This document shows, piece after piece, positions 12,101 to 25,936 of a stretch of DNA of 64,000 nucleotides. Location: the NCBI GenBank assembly GCA_028386065.3, contig JAKUCV010007524.1, forward strand, positions 1 to 64,000, in the 5' to 3' direction. A program made the position numbers and the translations under genes. The notes below the pieces were generated by a model. The model had not been told where the DNA came from and did not search any database. It saw only the letters and a program-made list of their open reading frames with translations. Origin of the DNA: Turnera subulata (Eukaryota; Streptophyta; Magnoliopsida; Malpighiales; Passifloraceae). The first letter of the stretch is position 1; each line of letters begins with the position of its first letter.

Positions 12101-14640
12101 TTGATTCAACGAAGAACTTGAGAAGATGTCATATATCAAATCAAGTGTCATGATGCAATGACTCCCAACCTTGATTAAACATGGACCACTGTTGCAAAAA
12201 AGGAAAGTGCTAAGGTTAGGTTTCTCTACTCAAAATATTCCAAAACAACAAGAACATGTGACTTAATTGATTGCATTTTGAATTTGTTTACCTAACCCAG
12301 AAACCAATAACAATAATTTTCTCAAATTTAAAATTATTTACAAGTGCGTAATTATCCGCTCTGAAAATATAATCTGACAGATCCTTTGCATTCTACCCAT
12401 CGGTGATCATCTATGTGAATATCTTTGTGTGTGAGTCATCTTAGTGCCACTCTGGTAATTAAACATTAATGTCCATTTTGTGTTTTTGTGAAGGGAAGGG
12501 TTATTCATTTCTCAATTGTAATGGTATTTTTTTAATAATTTTTTGCAGGATGGAAATATAGAAAGAATGGCGGCCCAATCTTGTATAAATGTATACCAAC
12601 TCTTCTGCTATGGAGAGAAGAGATGCAAACATGCAATTCCAAATTTCCAATTACGTTATAAAACTAATTATGTTAATTAATTAGAAGAATCAGGGTCAAA
12701 GAACAGAAAAGAGATTATCTGTTTAGAGACAACACATCCTAAGACAATAGGACAAGTACAATCGAAAGAACTAAACTAGATGTTTCCACAAACAAAATGG
12801 AAACAAACAAACAACAGCACAATGGCTTTTTCCCATGTTATTTTCCTAAAGCTGTTTCGGCTACTGGTTTTCGTGGCATCCGTCCATATACTCCAAGGAA
12901 GGAAGATGCAAGAGAAGAGACAACCTCGTGTGGGTGGATTCATTTTAAGATTAGATATTTGATTAATGAGTTGAGATATTATTGACGTGGGGCCTCAATT
13001 TCCTTTCCAATCTACCAACTTCTTGGCCCTTGCTTTGCTTTTTAAGTCACAAAAAACTTAAACCAATCGGATTTAAGGTAAGGTTCCAATTCTTTTTATT
13101 TGCTGACAAAACTATGAATGGTTTCACAATTATAAAATGTTTGCAATTGCTCTCAGACTATTTAAAGTAGTAGTTTTATTAGAAAGGTAACAGAGGAAAA
13201 GCAATAAGTTGCGTGATTAAATTAAGGATTCGAGCCAACAGATTATTGAATTTCTTGTCGCCAAATAGGATAAAGACAAGATTGCATACTACTACATTAG
13301 CAACTGATAAAAATTATAAAATGTAGACCTTTTACCTTTATTTTCGGTTTTTAAGTGTTTCCAGGGCATTTGCTTGATTTACAATACATTGTTTCTTTCC
13401 TTCTTTTGTATAGGCAGAAAAAAAAACTTTCAATTGATGAGCACTTGTTTTTTTCTTTTGTTAAAAAAAAGACCGATGAATTGGTTTCATTACTCGAACT
13501 ATCTTGAAAACTACAAGGATCCCAGTATTGAAAATGGCAATAAGCTCTTAAGTTAATTAAACATCCCCCAAGGATTTGAGATGAAAACAGCTCCTAGATG
13601 TGTTGAAGTTGATCAATATACCAGTGTGGGGGTTAGCCACAACTTTAATGCTTCTAACCTAAGAAAATGTGTAATGGAAAGAGTAGGTGGAATTTGCCAC
13701 TTGGACATAATGGATAAGACGATGTTAAAAAAGGGAAGAAAAAAAAAAGGGATTGATTAGATAAATACTTATCCAGAAAAATCATTGGCATTGAATGTAT
13801 TTTTACACATGCCATTGCATAAGAGGACTCTCTACGAAACAAAATTTCTGTATTAGTAGAATTATTTATCTTGCCCCGCAAGTACTACGTAAGAATATGT
13901 AATTATGTAATCATGATCAATCACAATCACAAGGATTAATTGGCGCTAAAGTAGGAGGTTTCAAGCAAATTGAGGATACTTACTATTTAGACCTTTTTTT
14001 TTTTTCAATACTTACCTTTAGTGCCAAGATTTCTCTTATTCTGCGAAAATCCTGTCCTGCATTACTTGTTCAAAATACTAATAAGATGCAATAACTCTAT
14101 CAATATATTTCCCCACCATTATAAATTATTTCCAAGTTTAAATTAAAATTCCTTTGCCTTCACTTTCCCTTCTTGAATGAGTCACCCACAATAAAAGTGG
14201 CACATAATTTATTTTTAAAGTAGAAAAAAACAATTAAATTTCCATGTCTGCTAAATAAATGATCCCAGTTAGTCTCTCAAATAACAATAATAACATGTTA
14301 AATGAGTCACCCACAATAAAAGTTATTTCCTATAAGTATATAAAGTTCATGACCTGAATTCCAAAAGAAATAAAGTTCATGACCTGTAAATATAAAAGAG
14401 AAAAACAAAAATTCCTATCTGGGAAAGAAAGAATAAATTTGGAGATAAACCACTAAAAGGAAGTAGCATCTCAAGCAAAAACGGACAACATATAAAATCT
14501 TTCCCCCTCTCTCCACTTTGGCACATAATTTTCTCCACCAACACTTCCTCTGTTTTTTTTTTTTTTTCTTTCTCCCTTGCTCTTCCAGTATAGATTGGGT
14601 AACCAAAACCACAATCCTCCTCTCTAATTCTTCAACTATC
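9181..14640. other. Intergenic, 5.4 kb without a supported gene
   Basis: This stretch begins with the 3' UTR of the zinc-finger gene. The rest is AT-rich with poly-A and poly-T tracts. It has short open frames but none with a recognisable domain or good splice context. Two short near-exact direct repeats lie just before the next gene: a block around AATGAGTCACCCACAATAAA at ~14176 and ~14301, and ATAAAGTTCATGACCTG at ~14339 and ~14372. They lie in the proximal promoter of the Tubby-like gene, but nothing shows that they function. Confidence 0.6.
11341..11369. repeat. AT microsatellite in a palindrome
   Basis: About nine AT dinucleotides are flanked on both sides by GCATG, so the whole block is self-complementary. 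It is a simple repeat that is likely variable in length. Confidence 0.8.
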
Positions 14641-14744
14641 ATATTTAACACACAAAACCCAACATGTAAAGTGTTTTCGTTTCGTAGAAACCAGTGTTAA
14701 AACTTCAAAGACTCGGTCTTTATCTTTTTTGGTTCAAAATTCCA

Positions 14745-17417
14745 ATGTCATCAATAAAGGCCATGATACACCGGTCCAGGTCGCACCGGGCGGTTACGTG
14801 CGGCTCGGCGAAGGAAGGTGGCGCCGCCTGCGGCGGTGCCGGTGACGCGGGCGTGTCTTGCTGGTCGAACATGCCGCAGGAGCTGTTAAGGGAAGTGCTT
14901 GTGACGATAGAAGAGTCGGAGAACAGTTGGCCGCCGAGGAAGAACGTGGTGGCGTGTGCCGGCGTTTGCAGGGGATGGAGACACATCGTTAAGGAGTTGG
15001 TCAAAGTCCCTGAGCTCTCTGGGAAACTCACGTTTCCCATCTCTATTAAACAAGTAAATACGCAAAAAAAATCTCTTTTGGGCCATGTGTTTGTGTCATA
15101 TTTCGTGATTTATGTGACAAGCTTTTCCTTTTCTAGAAAAAAAAAAAGATTCTGTGCTGTTGTAGATGATTGTGGTTCTGAATTTGATTGAATTCTGGAT
15201 GTAGTGAGAGGGAGTTTGGTGGTTTTTATTTCCTGCTAGTGTTTTTAGGTTCTGAATTTACTGCTACTTGTGTGTTGTGTGATTTTGGGTTTGTTTTGTG
15301 TTTTTTATTTGAATTTAGGGGGTCTTCTAAGCAAGTGCTGTCTTTGTAGCTTTCTCAAATACAGTTTCTTTTAAGGTTACTGGATGGCTCGGTGTGAAGA
15401 ATGTCTGTGTCGATTGATAAAGCATGATTAACGGACTAGAAATTTTGGTTTCTGCTGTTGGTTATCGTTGTTTTCTTGAGTTCGTTACTGCTGTCTTGGC
15501 GTAGTGATTTTGCTATTGATTGTCTGAGAAGCACAGTTGTGATGCATGTCTTTACATTAGTTGAACAAACGTTGGTTGTAATTGTGTCTTAACTTGCTGC
15601 TGATGTGTACAAACTTGGCTCTCAAATTATATTGCTTAAAATGTTGTGTGGGAATTGATGCTCTCTGCTTTCTGGGATTCGGTGGTGGTTTTTCTTGAAT
15701 CTGGCTTGCTCAGGATATTTCTAGACTGAGTTTTCAACAATTCATCTCATAGTTCTTGGAAGTGTTATTGGAATTGCTGAGGAACAGGGGACCACCCTTC
15801 TAGAAATAGGTTAGATTCGCCATTATTGAGAAAACTCCGTAGGAATTATGCTAGAGAACTTCCAAAAGGGAAGCTGTGTGCACTTTTTGGTACCACTTTT
15901 TGTTTCAATGTGCAGGTCCACTTATAGTTGGCTGAATACTGAGTTTACACCCTACTTATTTCTCCGAGCTTTCTGACGATGATAGCTTTGCTGTACCTTT
16001 TAGATACACACGATGCTTTGATAGTAACTAGTAACAAACTCTTAATTCTTCACATGCTGTGTGCTGCTTGTTGGGTTTGGGTTAACAAACTCTTAACTCA
16101 CCAGTATCTTCCTCTAATCTGTGTCATTTAATGGCTACTATTTGCAGCCTGGTCCAAGGGATTTTCTCCTCCAATGTTTTATAAGGCGGTGCCGTTCTAC
16201 ACAAACATACTACCTTTACCTTAGTTTCACTAATGGTGAGAATTTAGCTTATAATCTTAATTAGCTTATTCTTCTGAAACTGCACATCTATATAAAGCTG
16301 TTGAGATATCTCCCATATATAATCCATTTACTGCTAGATTTGAATATAAAGAATCCGTCTTTTTTCCCATGCAGATCTAGCAGAGAATGGAAAATTCCTT
16401 CTTGCTGCTCGAAAATCTAGGCGTGCTACCTGCACTGATTATATCATTTCTCTAGATGCTGATGACTTGTCTAAAGGAAGCAATACCTATGTGGGGAGAC
16501 TGAGGTATGACAGGGATATAGGATGAGTTTTTATTCTTGGGTGTCTTTGTGGTTTAAATTATTCTCATTCCTTCTTTCTCTTGCCAGATCAAATTTCCTG
16601 GGAACCAAGTTTACAGTCTTTGATGGGCAATCACCTCATGCTGGTGCAAAGATGTCTAAAAGTCGCTCCACCAGGCTAGTAAACTTGAAACAAGTCTCAC
16701 CAAGGGTCCCCACGGGCAATTATTCAGTGGCTAACATCTCATATGAATTGAATGTTTTGGGTTCCAGGTTAGAATGAGGCATATGAGCCGTTTATGATTG
16801 TCTTTCTATTATGAAGAAACAGGTTTTTGTATACCTTCGTTACGCCAATTCTGACAAATACCTATGAAGTACTATAATTGAGTTATTTAACATGCCTTCT
16901 TGAGAGACGGCTAATGTTTACAAATTTTCTGTGCATCACATTCAGAGGTCCTAGGAAAATGCATTGCACTATGGATGCCATACCTGCCTCTGCCGTTGGA
17001 CCCGGTGGCAAAGCGCCGACTCAAACGGAGTTTACTAATCACAGTGCAGATTTCTTTCCATCAATGCCATTTTTCCGGTCCAAATCAAATCGCATTGATA
17101 ATATTCAGTCGGGACCGTTGGTTAGTCATAAAGATGGGGCTCTTGTATTGAAAAACAAGGCTCCAAGATGGCATGAGCAGCTCCAGTGCTGGTGTTTAAA
17201 TTTCCATGGACGAGTTACTATTGCTTCAGTAAAAAACTTTCAGCTGGTAGCTTCCCCAGAAAATGGACCTTCTGGGCCAGAACATGAGAAAATCATCCTC
17301 CAATTTGGTAAAGTAGGAAAGGATTTGTTTACCATGGACTACCGGTACCCTCTATCTGCATTCCAAGCATTTGCAATTTGCCTCAGCAGCTTTGACACCA
17401 AGATCGCATGTGAATGA
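14745..17417 (+). CDS. Tubby-like F-box protein (TLP)
   Basis: This is a predicted SCF-type substrate adaptor with a phosphoinositide-binding Tubby domain, 392 residues. Exons are 14745-15053, 16148-16235, 16375-16504, 16588-16767 and 16946-17417 (1,179 bases). Residues ~40-90 are an F-box ([13 protein letters not shown], then [12 protein letters not shown]). Residues ~104-392 are the Tubby barrel: [72 protein letters not shown], and the usual end FDTKIACE. Plant TLPs normally have this layout, and in Arabidopsis they are known to tether to the plasma membrane. The ATG at 14745 was chosen because it opens a short basic N-terminus; an in-frame ATG at 14694 would add 17 hydrophobic residues and cannot be excluded. 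The first intron is about 1.1 kb. The N-terminal segment is GC-rich compared with the rest. It is closest, from memory, to the Arabidopsis TLP2/TLP11 group. Confidence 0.95.
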
Positions 17418-19484
17418 TTGTTTCTGATTGAACAGGTTTGAAGCTACTCCCTCATAGACTAAGACTCCCTGATCCATAATTTTAATGAGTATTTTATTTT
17501 ATAAACCAAAAAAGCAGACCTAATATTCCAAAGCCATATTTTATTGGAAAATTTTATAAATAAACATTGTATTCAGTTATGCATTCCCACAACAGCATAA
17601 ACAGAACTGGTTGAAAATTGCTTTTGTGCAGACGAGTCAGTAAGCTAGCATCTCTAATATTATAGGAATACTGTAGGAATTGTATATTATGAGGTTGACA
17701 TCTGCTAGTTTCAAGGATTTGATTGATTTGACAAGGTCATTAAAGCTGTGAAATGTTTTAAAATAGTTCGACCAGAATAACCTTTATTTGAGCAATTATC
17801 TTTTTCCTTGTCCATTTCAAATGTCAGTTGCAAATCCTTGATGCATCCTGTCTTATGTAATGTAGTATTTTTCTCCTTATTGAAGTTTTCACTAGTCCTT
17901 CATCTAGAGAACACATTACAGAACCGTAATTTGGCACACATCACAAAACTGTAATGAATTCTGGTTCACCTATAATCTGTATTCTGCAAGCATCAGCATG
18001 GTAGGTTTTATCCGAAAAAGACGAGTAATGACTAACTCTATGTTTTGCTTTGATCCAGATGTGCGGTTTTATGGTCCTGGTAGGATGGAATAAAAGTATT
18101 CATGGCGAATGGAATCTTTGCTGGGTACAACATTTGAAAATGGAATCCGGAGAGGCTGTTGGTTGTTTCAGGGTTTCTGATATAGTAGCGTAGAAAGAGA
18201 GCAGTTCAAAAAGACAGATATTACGAATTGAAAAAGTGTAGGAAGCTTTTTATCCAGTGCTTTGTATATGTTCCCCTGTTTGTGTACATAAACACCACAT
18301 TTTTTGGAAGCATATTTGTGCTTTCTCCAGCCATGTAACTATTTATTCGCTTCTATTTGCAAGTAGTTTGATGAGATGCCGAGATGCAAATAAAAGGAGG
18401 GTATTAGATCTGTATACTTGCTTCCTTATCCTGTTCTTTGTTGAACCCGTAGCTCTTTGTTTTGAATCCGTCAGCTTTTGCTACAATCTTTATAAGAGAA
18501 GAAAGAACCTATAAGTGTCAATGTTGATGGCTTGTTGATTTGCTGCTGACTGATCCTACCATATCCGGAAAAGACGAGGGTGGGCAAGTTTATGCCCAAG
18601 TTCTGGTCCTCTAACGAGAGCGTGCATTCAAATCGTGCCTTTGAAATTTACAGGTTTTGCCTTCTGGAGTTGTATTCCTCCGTTCTTTTTTTTGAAGTTG
18701 ACAACTGCACCAGGCAAAGTTTCCTTAAACCCCAAAGTCTAGGTTTTAAGTCGTTTTCGTCGCAAGGGTGATGCATCAAGCCACTGAGAGATATCAGTCC
18801 AAACCGAGGTATGCTTTTAATTTTACTAATGCGTGTGTTCTATCAAGAGAGCATGCTGCTCTTAGGCGTGGTTTTTGGATATTGTTAGGAAGCCTGACAA
18901 CTAGGTTGTTTTGTCTAGGCTTACATTTGCTGACATAGAAATCATAAGGGCCCAGTTGAGCACGTATTAGCCTTCTGGCGGCAAAACAAGAATCGACTAT
19001 TCATCGTTCACATAGTCAGTTATAGGTTAGGAGGAGAAACTAGCACCTATGACAATGACAATCGAGTTACTAGTTCTTTTGTTCAGATCACCAAACTGTT
19101 CTTGATCAGAGTATCAAAAATCATCCTCTCAAGGAACATAGCCTGCCGATGACATTATTGCCTATTGGTTGCCTAAAAGAAAGAAGGGTGCAAGCCTAGA
19201 GAACTTTAGTATCGTTGCAATGGATGAAGTTGCGTTATCTAGGTTTTAGAATGTTAAGTATGGTTCTTATACAAAACAAGAAAAAAAAAAAGAAAAAAGA
19301 ATACAAGTATTGGTGGCTTAAATCCATGGTGTCGGTGCTACTCAAACGTTAGACCACCTCAAGAGAAAGGGAGAACATAACACTATTGTTATTCTCTATC
19401 AAGTTGTGTCTAATACAGCCTCCTTCCATACAAATAATAGATTGCGTATTGTCATATTTACATATGCAGTCCTAAACCTTCACA
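17418..19484. other. Convergent intergenic region and 3' UTRs
   Basis: This is the space between the Tubby-like gene (+) and the beta-amylase gene (-), which point at each other. It probably holds both 3' UTRs. I see no gene. The short open frames here lack any family match or splice support. Confidence 0.6.
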
Positions 19485-21524
19485 CTAGGCTGCTTGCATA
19501 ATGCTTGATTCTGAACTCGTTTGAGCCATTTCCTCCTCCTCAGGAAGATCGTCTGAATGCAATTCTAGTTGATTAAGGCTTCGGACAAAGGCGGTGAATG
19601 AGCGGAAATGATCAGGGGAGAAGAAAGCAGCTCCCATTCTCTGATAAGTAAACAAGTCCACCATATTTTCACCCGCTGTGTTTTTCTTAATCTGCTCCAA
19701 ACCGTGGGAGGCTTTAGACATCACTAAGTTTTCTCCAGAAACCTCAACGCCATGCTCTCTGCAAGCCGCTCTGATTTGTGCAAGTACTGATTCTGGGCTT
19801 GACAGGGACCCTTCAGGCTGATGCTCATCTGAAAGGTCCATCCCAGGCAGGATCATTTTGCATGAATTCCTTGCAAACATCTCTGCTACTGCTCCATAGC
19901 CATCATTATTTTCTGTGTTATGGAAGCCGGCTGTTAGTTCGGATGGGTGTGACCGCATTTTGGACCATGAGTGCATTAGTGGGATTTTCCCATAAGCTGC
20001 AACAGAACTGTCCCCAAACGAAGTAGATGCAAGAGAGAGGATGCGATCTGCATGAGACAAGAGCTGGCTAGAATACCAGGAAAGGAAGAAGTCACCGTAT
20101 GGGGACTCCCAAGATCCTCCATTGTCATTGAAAAAGCTGCTTGTGTTTGGGAGCTGACCATAAGCAGGGGCATCATGTGGACCACCAAGTCCCCAGAAAG
20201 GGTTTCCAGTTGCTTCGGCATGTTTCTTAAGCAGACCAAGCATGTTTTTGTCATAACATTGGAACTCCCCAGCACCAAAGACTTTCCCACTTTTCACTGG
20301 CTGATGGTGGGAAGGATATCGAAGTTCACCATCTGGTCCAAGACCCATTGTCACTCCCTACAAAAACAGCAGCAACACATAAGCCATTTACATTTCCAAG
20401 TACCAATGCATTAGCTATTCAATTACAGTCACACAAAACAAGTTTTTTACCGTGACAGTGGTCCCCATGTATTGTGAGAATGAAGACTTGAAGCTCTCAC
20501 AAAACTCCTGGTAAACCTGGACAGGAGTCTTCCCATTAAGAACAGGAAGTTCATCAACAGCTACCGAGAGGCAGTCGGTGTAACGCTGCCCCGACCGATC
20601 AGCATAGAAGATGTCAGGTTCTGCTTCCCTGATCCGCAATACCCATTCCGGGAGTGGTATTTTTGGCTGTTTATTGCCATGGAAGCAGAGCGACACATGA
20701 AGCTTGAGACCCGCGTTATGGACCATTTCCGCAAGAGCAAGGTAGCCAGACCACTCATACTTCCCCATTTCTTCCTTCTCAACTACACCCCACCATATGG
20801 GCAGCTCCACACCTTCAATTCCTAACAATTTCAGTGCCCTGAGTCCAGCCGCAATGGCTCTCGCATGGTTTATTGTGTTGCAGTCAGAAACTGCATCTAA
20901 TGGCAACCCAACAAATAACCTTAAACCATCGACCTGCAAAAAGGAAAGATCTTTGTTTTAAAAAATTTGTAAGAGAACATCCAATTTCATTGATAATTCA
21001 CTCAAATAACAAATAAAGGCAAAACTTGACTTCCAATCCAATAAATATCCAACAACCCTTTTCAACCCTCAAAGCCAGTTGCAAACAGCATGAAGAATTA
21101 ACCGAATTCAGAAATTACTCAAGCTTATTGTAAACCATCTCCAAAAACAGCAAAACCATAACTTTCACGACATTATCGATCAAATTGACAATTTTTTCCT
21201 TCAATAAAAAACACAGGACAAAAAAAGAAAGTCAATAAAACCCAAAACTCATACCTTTTTGGATCTTCTAGTCGGGTTGCGAGCCGACGGGTTGTCGGAT
21301 CGGATCGGCTGGGGTTGGGACTGGGCGGTGACATTTAAGGAGAAGCGAAGGCCAGAGGAATTCGGCCACCTCGTATTACGACGAAAGAAAGAGACAGAAT
21401 TGGCTTTATTTCCAGGAGGAACACAAAACCTTAACTCCTCCCCTTTGTACGCTAATAATTTGCTCCCACAAATAATATTATTAGCCTGGGAACATCCAAT
21501 CACTGATGACAACTCCATATTCAT
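19485..21524 (-). CDS. BAM9: Inactive beta-amylase 9, chloroplastic
   Basis: This is a non-catalytic beta-amylase homologue of the plastid, 541 residues, very like Arabidopsis BAM9 along its whole length. Exons on the minus strand are 21524-21255, 20933-20451 and 20357-19485, all in phase 0 (1,626 bases). Residues 1 to ~90 look like a transit peptide (Ser/Arg-rich, few acids), and the barrel follows from LFVGLPLDAVSDCN. The first catalytic Glu is kept (GPDGELRYP, about residue 262). The site of the second catalytic Glu, within a CLEMRD-type motif in active enzymes, reads PGMDLSDEH here, with Gly at about 423. The flexible-loop GGNVGD motif is replaced by FHGNKQP. Loss of turnover is therefore inferred from sequence, and BAM9 proteins are known as inactive. 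Genetic work in Arabidopsis links BAM9 to leaf starch breakdown as a regulator. The first of two close ATGs was taken as the start. Confidence 0.95.
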
Positions 21525-21699
21525 TCAAACCCCAAAAAGATCAAACCCCCCAGAAAACCAAAATAGTAACCAAAAAAATTCAATGGACTCAATCCAGGAG
21601 CCAAATACAGATATTGCAGAAAGAACAAAAAAAAATATAGAACGTTTCAATAACAAAACCGGAGATCTAGAGAAGGAGAGTGGATTGTGGGATTGTTGG

Positions 21700-21707
21700 T
21701 ATTTATA
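21700..21707 (-). promoter_or_regulatory. Probable TATA box of BAM9
   Basis: TATAAATA on the minus strand, about 175 bases upstream of the BAM9 start codon. This would give a leader of roughly 145 bases. A second TATA-like site lies near 21880. Confidence 0.5.
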
Positions 21708-22010
21708 GCTAAGGCAACAGATAGGGAAATGGGTTATAAAAATCCTCAGATGGTTATGGCGAAGAAGAAGAAGATTATTAAATTTAATCAAAGAGGGAGA
21801 GAGAATAGGAAGGCGGGTTCATTTCTTTTCTTTTCTTTTCCTTCTTGTGTGACCCAGCAGCAAAAGAATGGTGGGGTTATAAATACGGGCTCTGTTACTG
21901 AGACCAATCACTGATTAATCTCTTTTTGACGTTAACAAATAACTGTTAAACAACAATTTGGAGCATGTTAAACAACAAAGTAAAAAAAACTGGTCTTAAA
22001 AGGCATCTGC

Positions 22011-22016
22011 CACGTG
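22011..22016. promoter_or_regulatory. G-box core upstream of BAM9
   Basis: A perfect CACGTG within GCCACGTGTT, 490 bases upstream of the BAM9 start. G-boxes bind bZIP and bHLH factors, including light and circadian regulators. Function here is inference from the motif and its position. Confidence 0.35.
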
Positions 22017-25000
22017 TTGGGTGTTGTATCCAGCTAAATCTTTCAGCCGCAGAATCCCTCTCATTTTCTTCTGTTTTATGTTTTTTATTTCCATTTTGAT
22101 TTTGTTGATGAAGTTACCTGTTAGTTTCAGTTAGTATTAGATGTTTGTCATTGAATCTAGTTGGTATCTACTTGTGTCTTATCCTTTTTCCAGTTTAAGT
22201 TCGGTATTGTACGTTTGTTTATCTGCTAGGAGTAGGCGTAGGACCGTAAACCTTGGAAAAAACTATGGGAGATTTGTAAAGTGGTTGTGGATTCTTGTGA
22301 TACCTTATCCATTATTAAATTTTTTTAAAAAAAATTATCTACTCATTATTGACTGTGTGCTCCTTGGAGGAAGGAATGGGCCTCAATTATTTATGATTTA
22401 TGTATTATTTATTGGATTTATTTCTGTTCAGGGTGTGTGGCAGTATTATTTTTAATAATAATTGTAAGATGTAGCAGAAAGTTGTTCATTGTATATTCAT
22501 ACAACTCCAAGGGAAAGTATTAGTTTTTTTGTGATTTGTACAATGGTTCTACTGGCTTGCCCATATCCCACTGTCACATCTACTAATTTCCAAATTGCAC
22601 CTTATCTTATACACCCTCTACTAGAAGAAAATTATAGAGCAACTGATTCGGATCCTACTAGGCTTATCCTCTTTGCTTTCCTGTTTATGTAACAACACTA
22701 CAAATATGGATGGTTTTTTATCCTCCACCGAGTTTAAATTGACAGCCTTGGATTTGCCATGGATTTGCAGTCACTTCAACTATGCAAATACAAACTATTT
22801 GCAAAAAAAACCATTCAAAATTAAAATGGTTATGTACGTACGTTTGTTTCTTGATAACTCTCTCTCAGCGGACAAAGAAAGTGAAAGAGTAGACGTAGCA
22901 GTTTGATCAACTTGCATATGTTTTCAATTATGCTCATTAATTACCTGGAATAACAAGGACCAATAGAAAAAAGAAAATAGGGGGTCCAATAATTTTGTTT
23001 GGTCAAAAAAAGGGACAATAATTTTGAGGGCAATAAAATTTGGATTGGACTCGGCGGATATACAGGGGAACGTGGTTTTAGACAGACAAGGTTGATGTGG
23101 AGAAATTAGAGGGCCATCTAATGCCCCAACGACCATAGACTTTTTCTTTTATTCAATGAGTAAATGATGTCGAAAATGGATTGTCCTGACACGTGGCGCG
23201 CATTGGTCGTTTGCTGAGTCATCTCCAGGAGGGTTTTTTTTGTATCTTCTCTTCAGATTCTCTGGCCGTGGATGGCCGACCAACAGCCACTATTTCCAGG
23301 ACACACACAATTGATTTTGTGGATAAGAGTATTTCGTATCATATTCATGGGAGTATACATACATATGTGTGATCTAATAAAATCGAAAGCTGGGTTTGCC
23401 TATTTTTGTTTTCTTTTGTTTCTTTAACGTGGCTTGCCTATGTTTGTTATTAGGTTATGCGAATCAGCGAATGTGACATGTCTCTGGAAAATTAAGGTAA
23501 CACAATACGTGGATGTTGATTATTAGCTTATCATTAGCAGCAAATGGTGTTTTCATAGAATAATACTGCGTCGTAACGAATTCATTGATGAAGTGGTAAA
23601 TCAAGATTCTCTAATATAATGATGTGTTATGACTTTGGAGTAAACAACACGTCTACGATGTGATGTGATTATCGTGTAAAATAAAAACAAGGCAAGAAAA
23701 TCTGTCGCTTATTCGTGAGTCACTCCATGTGGTTGCGAATTGTCTTTGGGGGGTTATTCTAAACCTAATCTAGATTTGGGTACTGCTATGTTAGGTAATT
23801 GATGGTTTCAGAAACGGAATCCGAGCTAATATATACACATATGATATCTCAGTCAGGTCTATGTCTATTTCTTGATATGGCTTTCTTCATTCTTGTTCTT
23901 TTTGACATTGTTTGTCCCGAGGAAATCGTGACCATATAATTCACTTTGATGATGTGCTTTTGTTTAACGGAAACCAAACAGGGAGATATCAGCACTTTTT
24001 TGCTCAGTTAGAGATGAACCAAAAGATTTGACGTATCATGGTTTTTTCGAGTGAAGTGTTACCTTACAAGTTTCTCAAACTCTCGTATTGTGTACAAGAA
24101 ACGCGATCATATGATTAAAGTGATCTGCACGACACAAGCTTATTTGTGTGGTTGAATACGCAATGTTCAGTGTTGTGCAGTGCGTTTGAGTTCATTCTGA
24201 GAAAAAAATAAAAGCATATGTTTCTCCGTCAATCAAAATTAGAATGGATGAAGATTTTTGTTTCTAGACTTCTAGTAACGGTTGGGTTATTGTTCACGAG
24301 TTCTCTTACTAGTAATGGATGTAATTATTTTTCCAAAATCACCGCAAAAATTCAAGGGAGTATTTTTGAAATAGAAATATCTAAAAATAGAATCAATTTT
24401 TTTCATACGAATAAAAAATTATGATTGTTAAAAACTCCATGGGCAACAGAGAAAACAGGGTCCCTTGAGTTCTTAAGCTTTCATGTCGGGCAACATAGAT
24501 TTTTCCTCCACTTCCAGGCCTGCCTGGTATATTATTGGACTATGTTGGCCAACCACGCAAAACTCTCTAATATGCTTGAAGAATCTCTAGGATAAAATTC
24601 CTCGTTATACAGGAATTTACTTGTGGCAGAAGACCATGTTTCTCTTGTTAGCCAAACTTCTCTAAGTCTACAAATGTAAAAAATTCAGATTAGAATCTGC
24701 TTACCGTTTTCTACTTTTGTTGTGGAGGTGAACGCCCATTGTACTTTATCGGGACTTTCCCACACTATCCAAACCTCACCCCATTCTAGAGATCCAACCC
24801 ATCGCAACTTAAATGAAATCAAAAAGAATGTTGTAGGACCGATGACTCTCTGCCAAGCCCAAATAGTCAGTGGCCCATCAGTAAATTTCTAAATCAGCCC
24901 AATAGAGAATTTCCTTGGACCTTAGGTCAGCTATAGATAGGTTCTAAATGCAATAAACCTGGGGCGGCCTGCAATTGTACCCTCTCCCGCGGTGAAATGA

Positions 25001-25023
25001 ACATTATTACATAGTACATACTT
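22017..25023. other. Intergenic, no supported gene
   Basis: Three kilobases of AT-rich DNA. I see no open frame with a recognisable family, no inverted-repeat element and no RNA gene. It ends at the target duplication of the hAT-like element. Confidence 0.55.
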
Positions 25024-25031
25024 ACTGCATA

Positions 25032-25936
25032 CAGGGATGACAATTTTTCCGGGTCTACCCGATACCCACTCGAAACCCGCTTTTATGGGTAGGGTATTAC
25101 CCGACTTTGACCGGGTAAAAAGAGGGTAGGGTATTACCTGGATCCGAGTTGACCGGGTCCGGGTAGGGTCTGGGTCTGGATAAAGGTCTAGGTTTTACCC
25201 TACCCGTTAGACCCTATCTATTATAATATTTTAAAATCTATAACTGTAATATAAAAATCAACTTGAGTTTCTTTCTTTTGCTCCTTTAATTCTTTTCCAC
25301 TCACCTCCTCTTTTTTTTTCTATTGAAATTTCGTTCACCTCCTCTTTTGTCTATTGAAATTTTGTGCTCTACAACCCTAAACTAATATTATGTTATTATA
25401 ATTTTTCTTTGTCTTTAAAGGAACAATAATTTATAATTATCCTACAATTATTTATGATAATAATATGGAAAAAGAAAATAAGCATTCAATATTAATTTAT
25501 ATTTTTAAATTATTATAAGATTCTTATTTTTATATTATTTAATAATACTAATTTGTTTTTAGAAAAATATATGTTGCTCTTGGTAGAGAAGAGGATGGAG
25601 ATTAAGAAATAAAAAAATTATTTGGATTTTAAGTTGAGAAAAGTTACAGGCTACTTTAAATTTTTGGACTTCTTGTTATTTTTAAAATTTTTATACCTGA
25701 ACTTGGAACATATTTCATGAATGCTAATCTAATAACTGTAGAATTTTGTTTAATTAGAACTTGATTTTTATTTAGCGAGTATACCCTTACCCAGACCGTA
25801 TTACCCGTTGGGCAAAAAAAATAAATTTTACCCTACCCGATTCATAATTAGTCCATTCTTACCCTACCCGATTTAATTAAGGGTCCGGGTCTGGGTCTTG
25901 CTTACCCTACCCGACCCTACCCAATTTCCATCCCTA
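25032..25936. mobile_element. Non-autonomous hAT-like element with 8-bp TSD
   Basis: The insert is 905 bases. The octamer ACTGCATA lies directly before it (25024-25031) and directly after it (25937-25944), identical at all eight bases, as made by hAT transposases. The ends are short inverted repeats: CAGGGATGACAATT at the left, and on the right strand TAGGGATGGAAATT. Both subterminal zones (about 25050-25215 and 25780-25925) are packed with GGGTAGGGT / ACCCTACCCG motifs in both directions, like the subterminal transposase-binding repeats of hAT elements. The middle is plain AT-rich DNA with no transposase. It lies between BAM9 and the kinase gene and interrupts neither. Confidence 0.85.

Noticed and set aside
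11953..12153. 66-codon open frame
   Set aside because: Basic, plausible-looking peptide, but isolated, with no recognisable family and no adjacent exon in frame.
18257..18771. Two short open frames downstream of the Tubby-like gene
   Set aside because: Probably 3' UTR or intergenic. Compositions are Phe/Cys-rich with no conserved motif.
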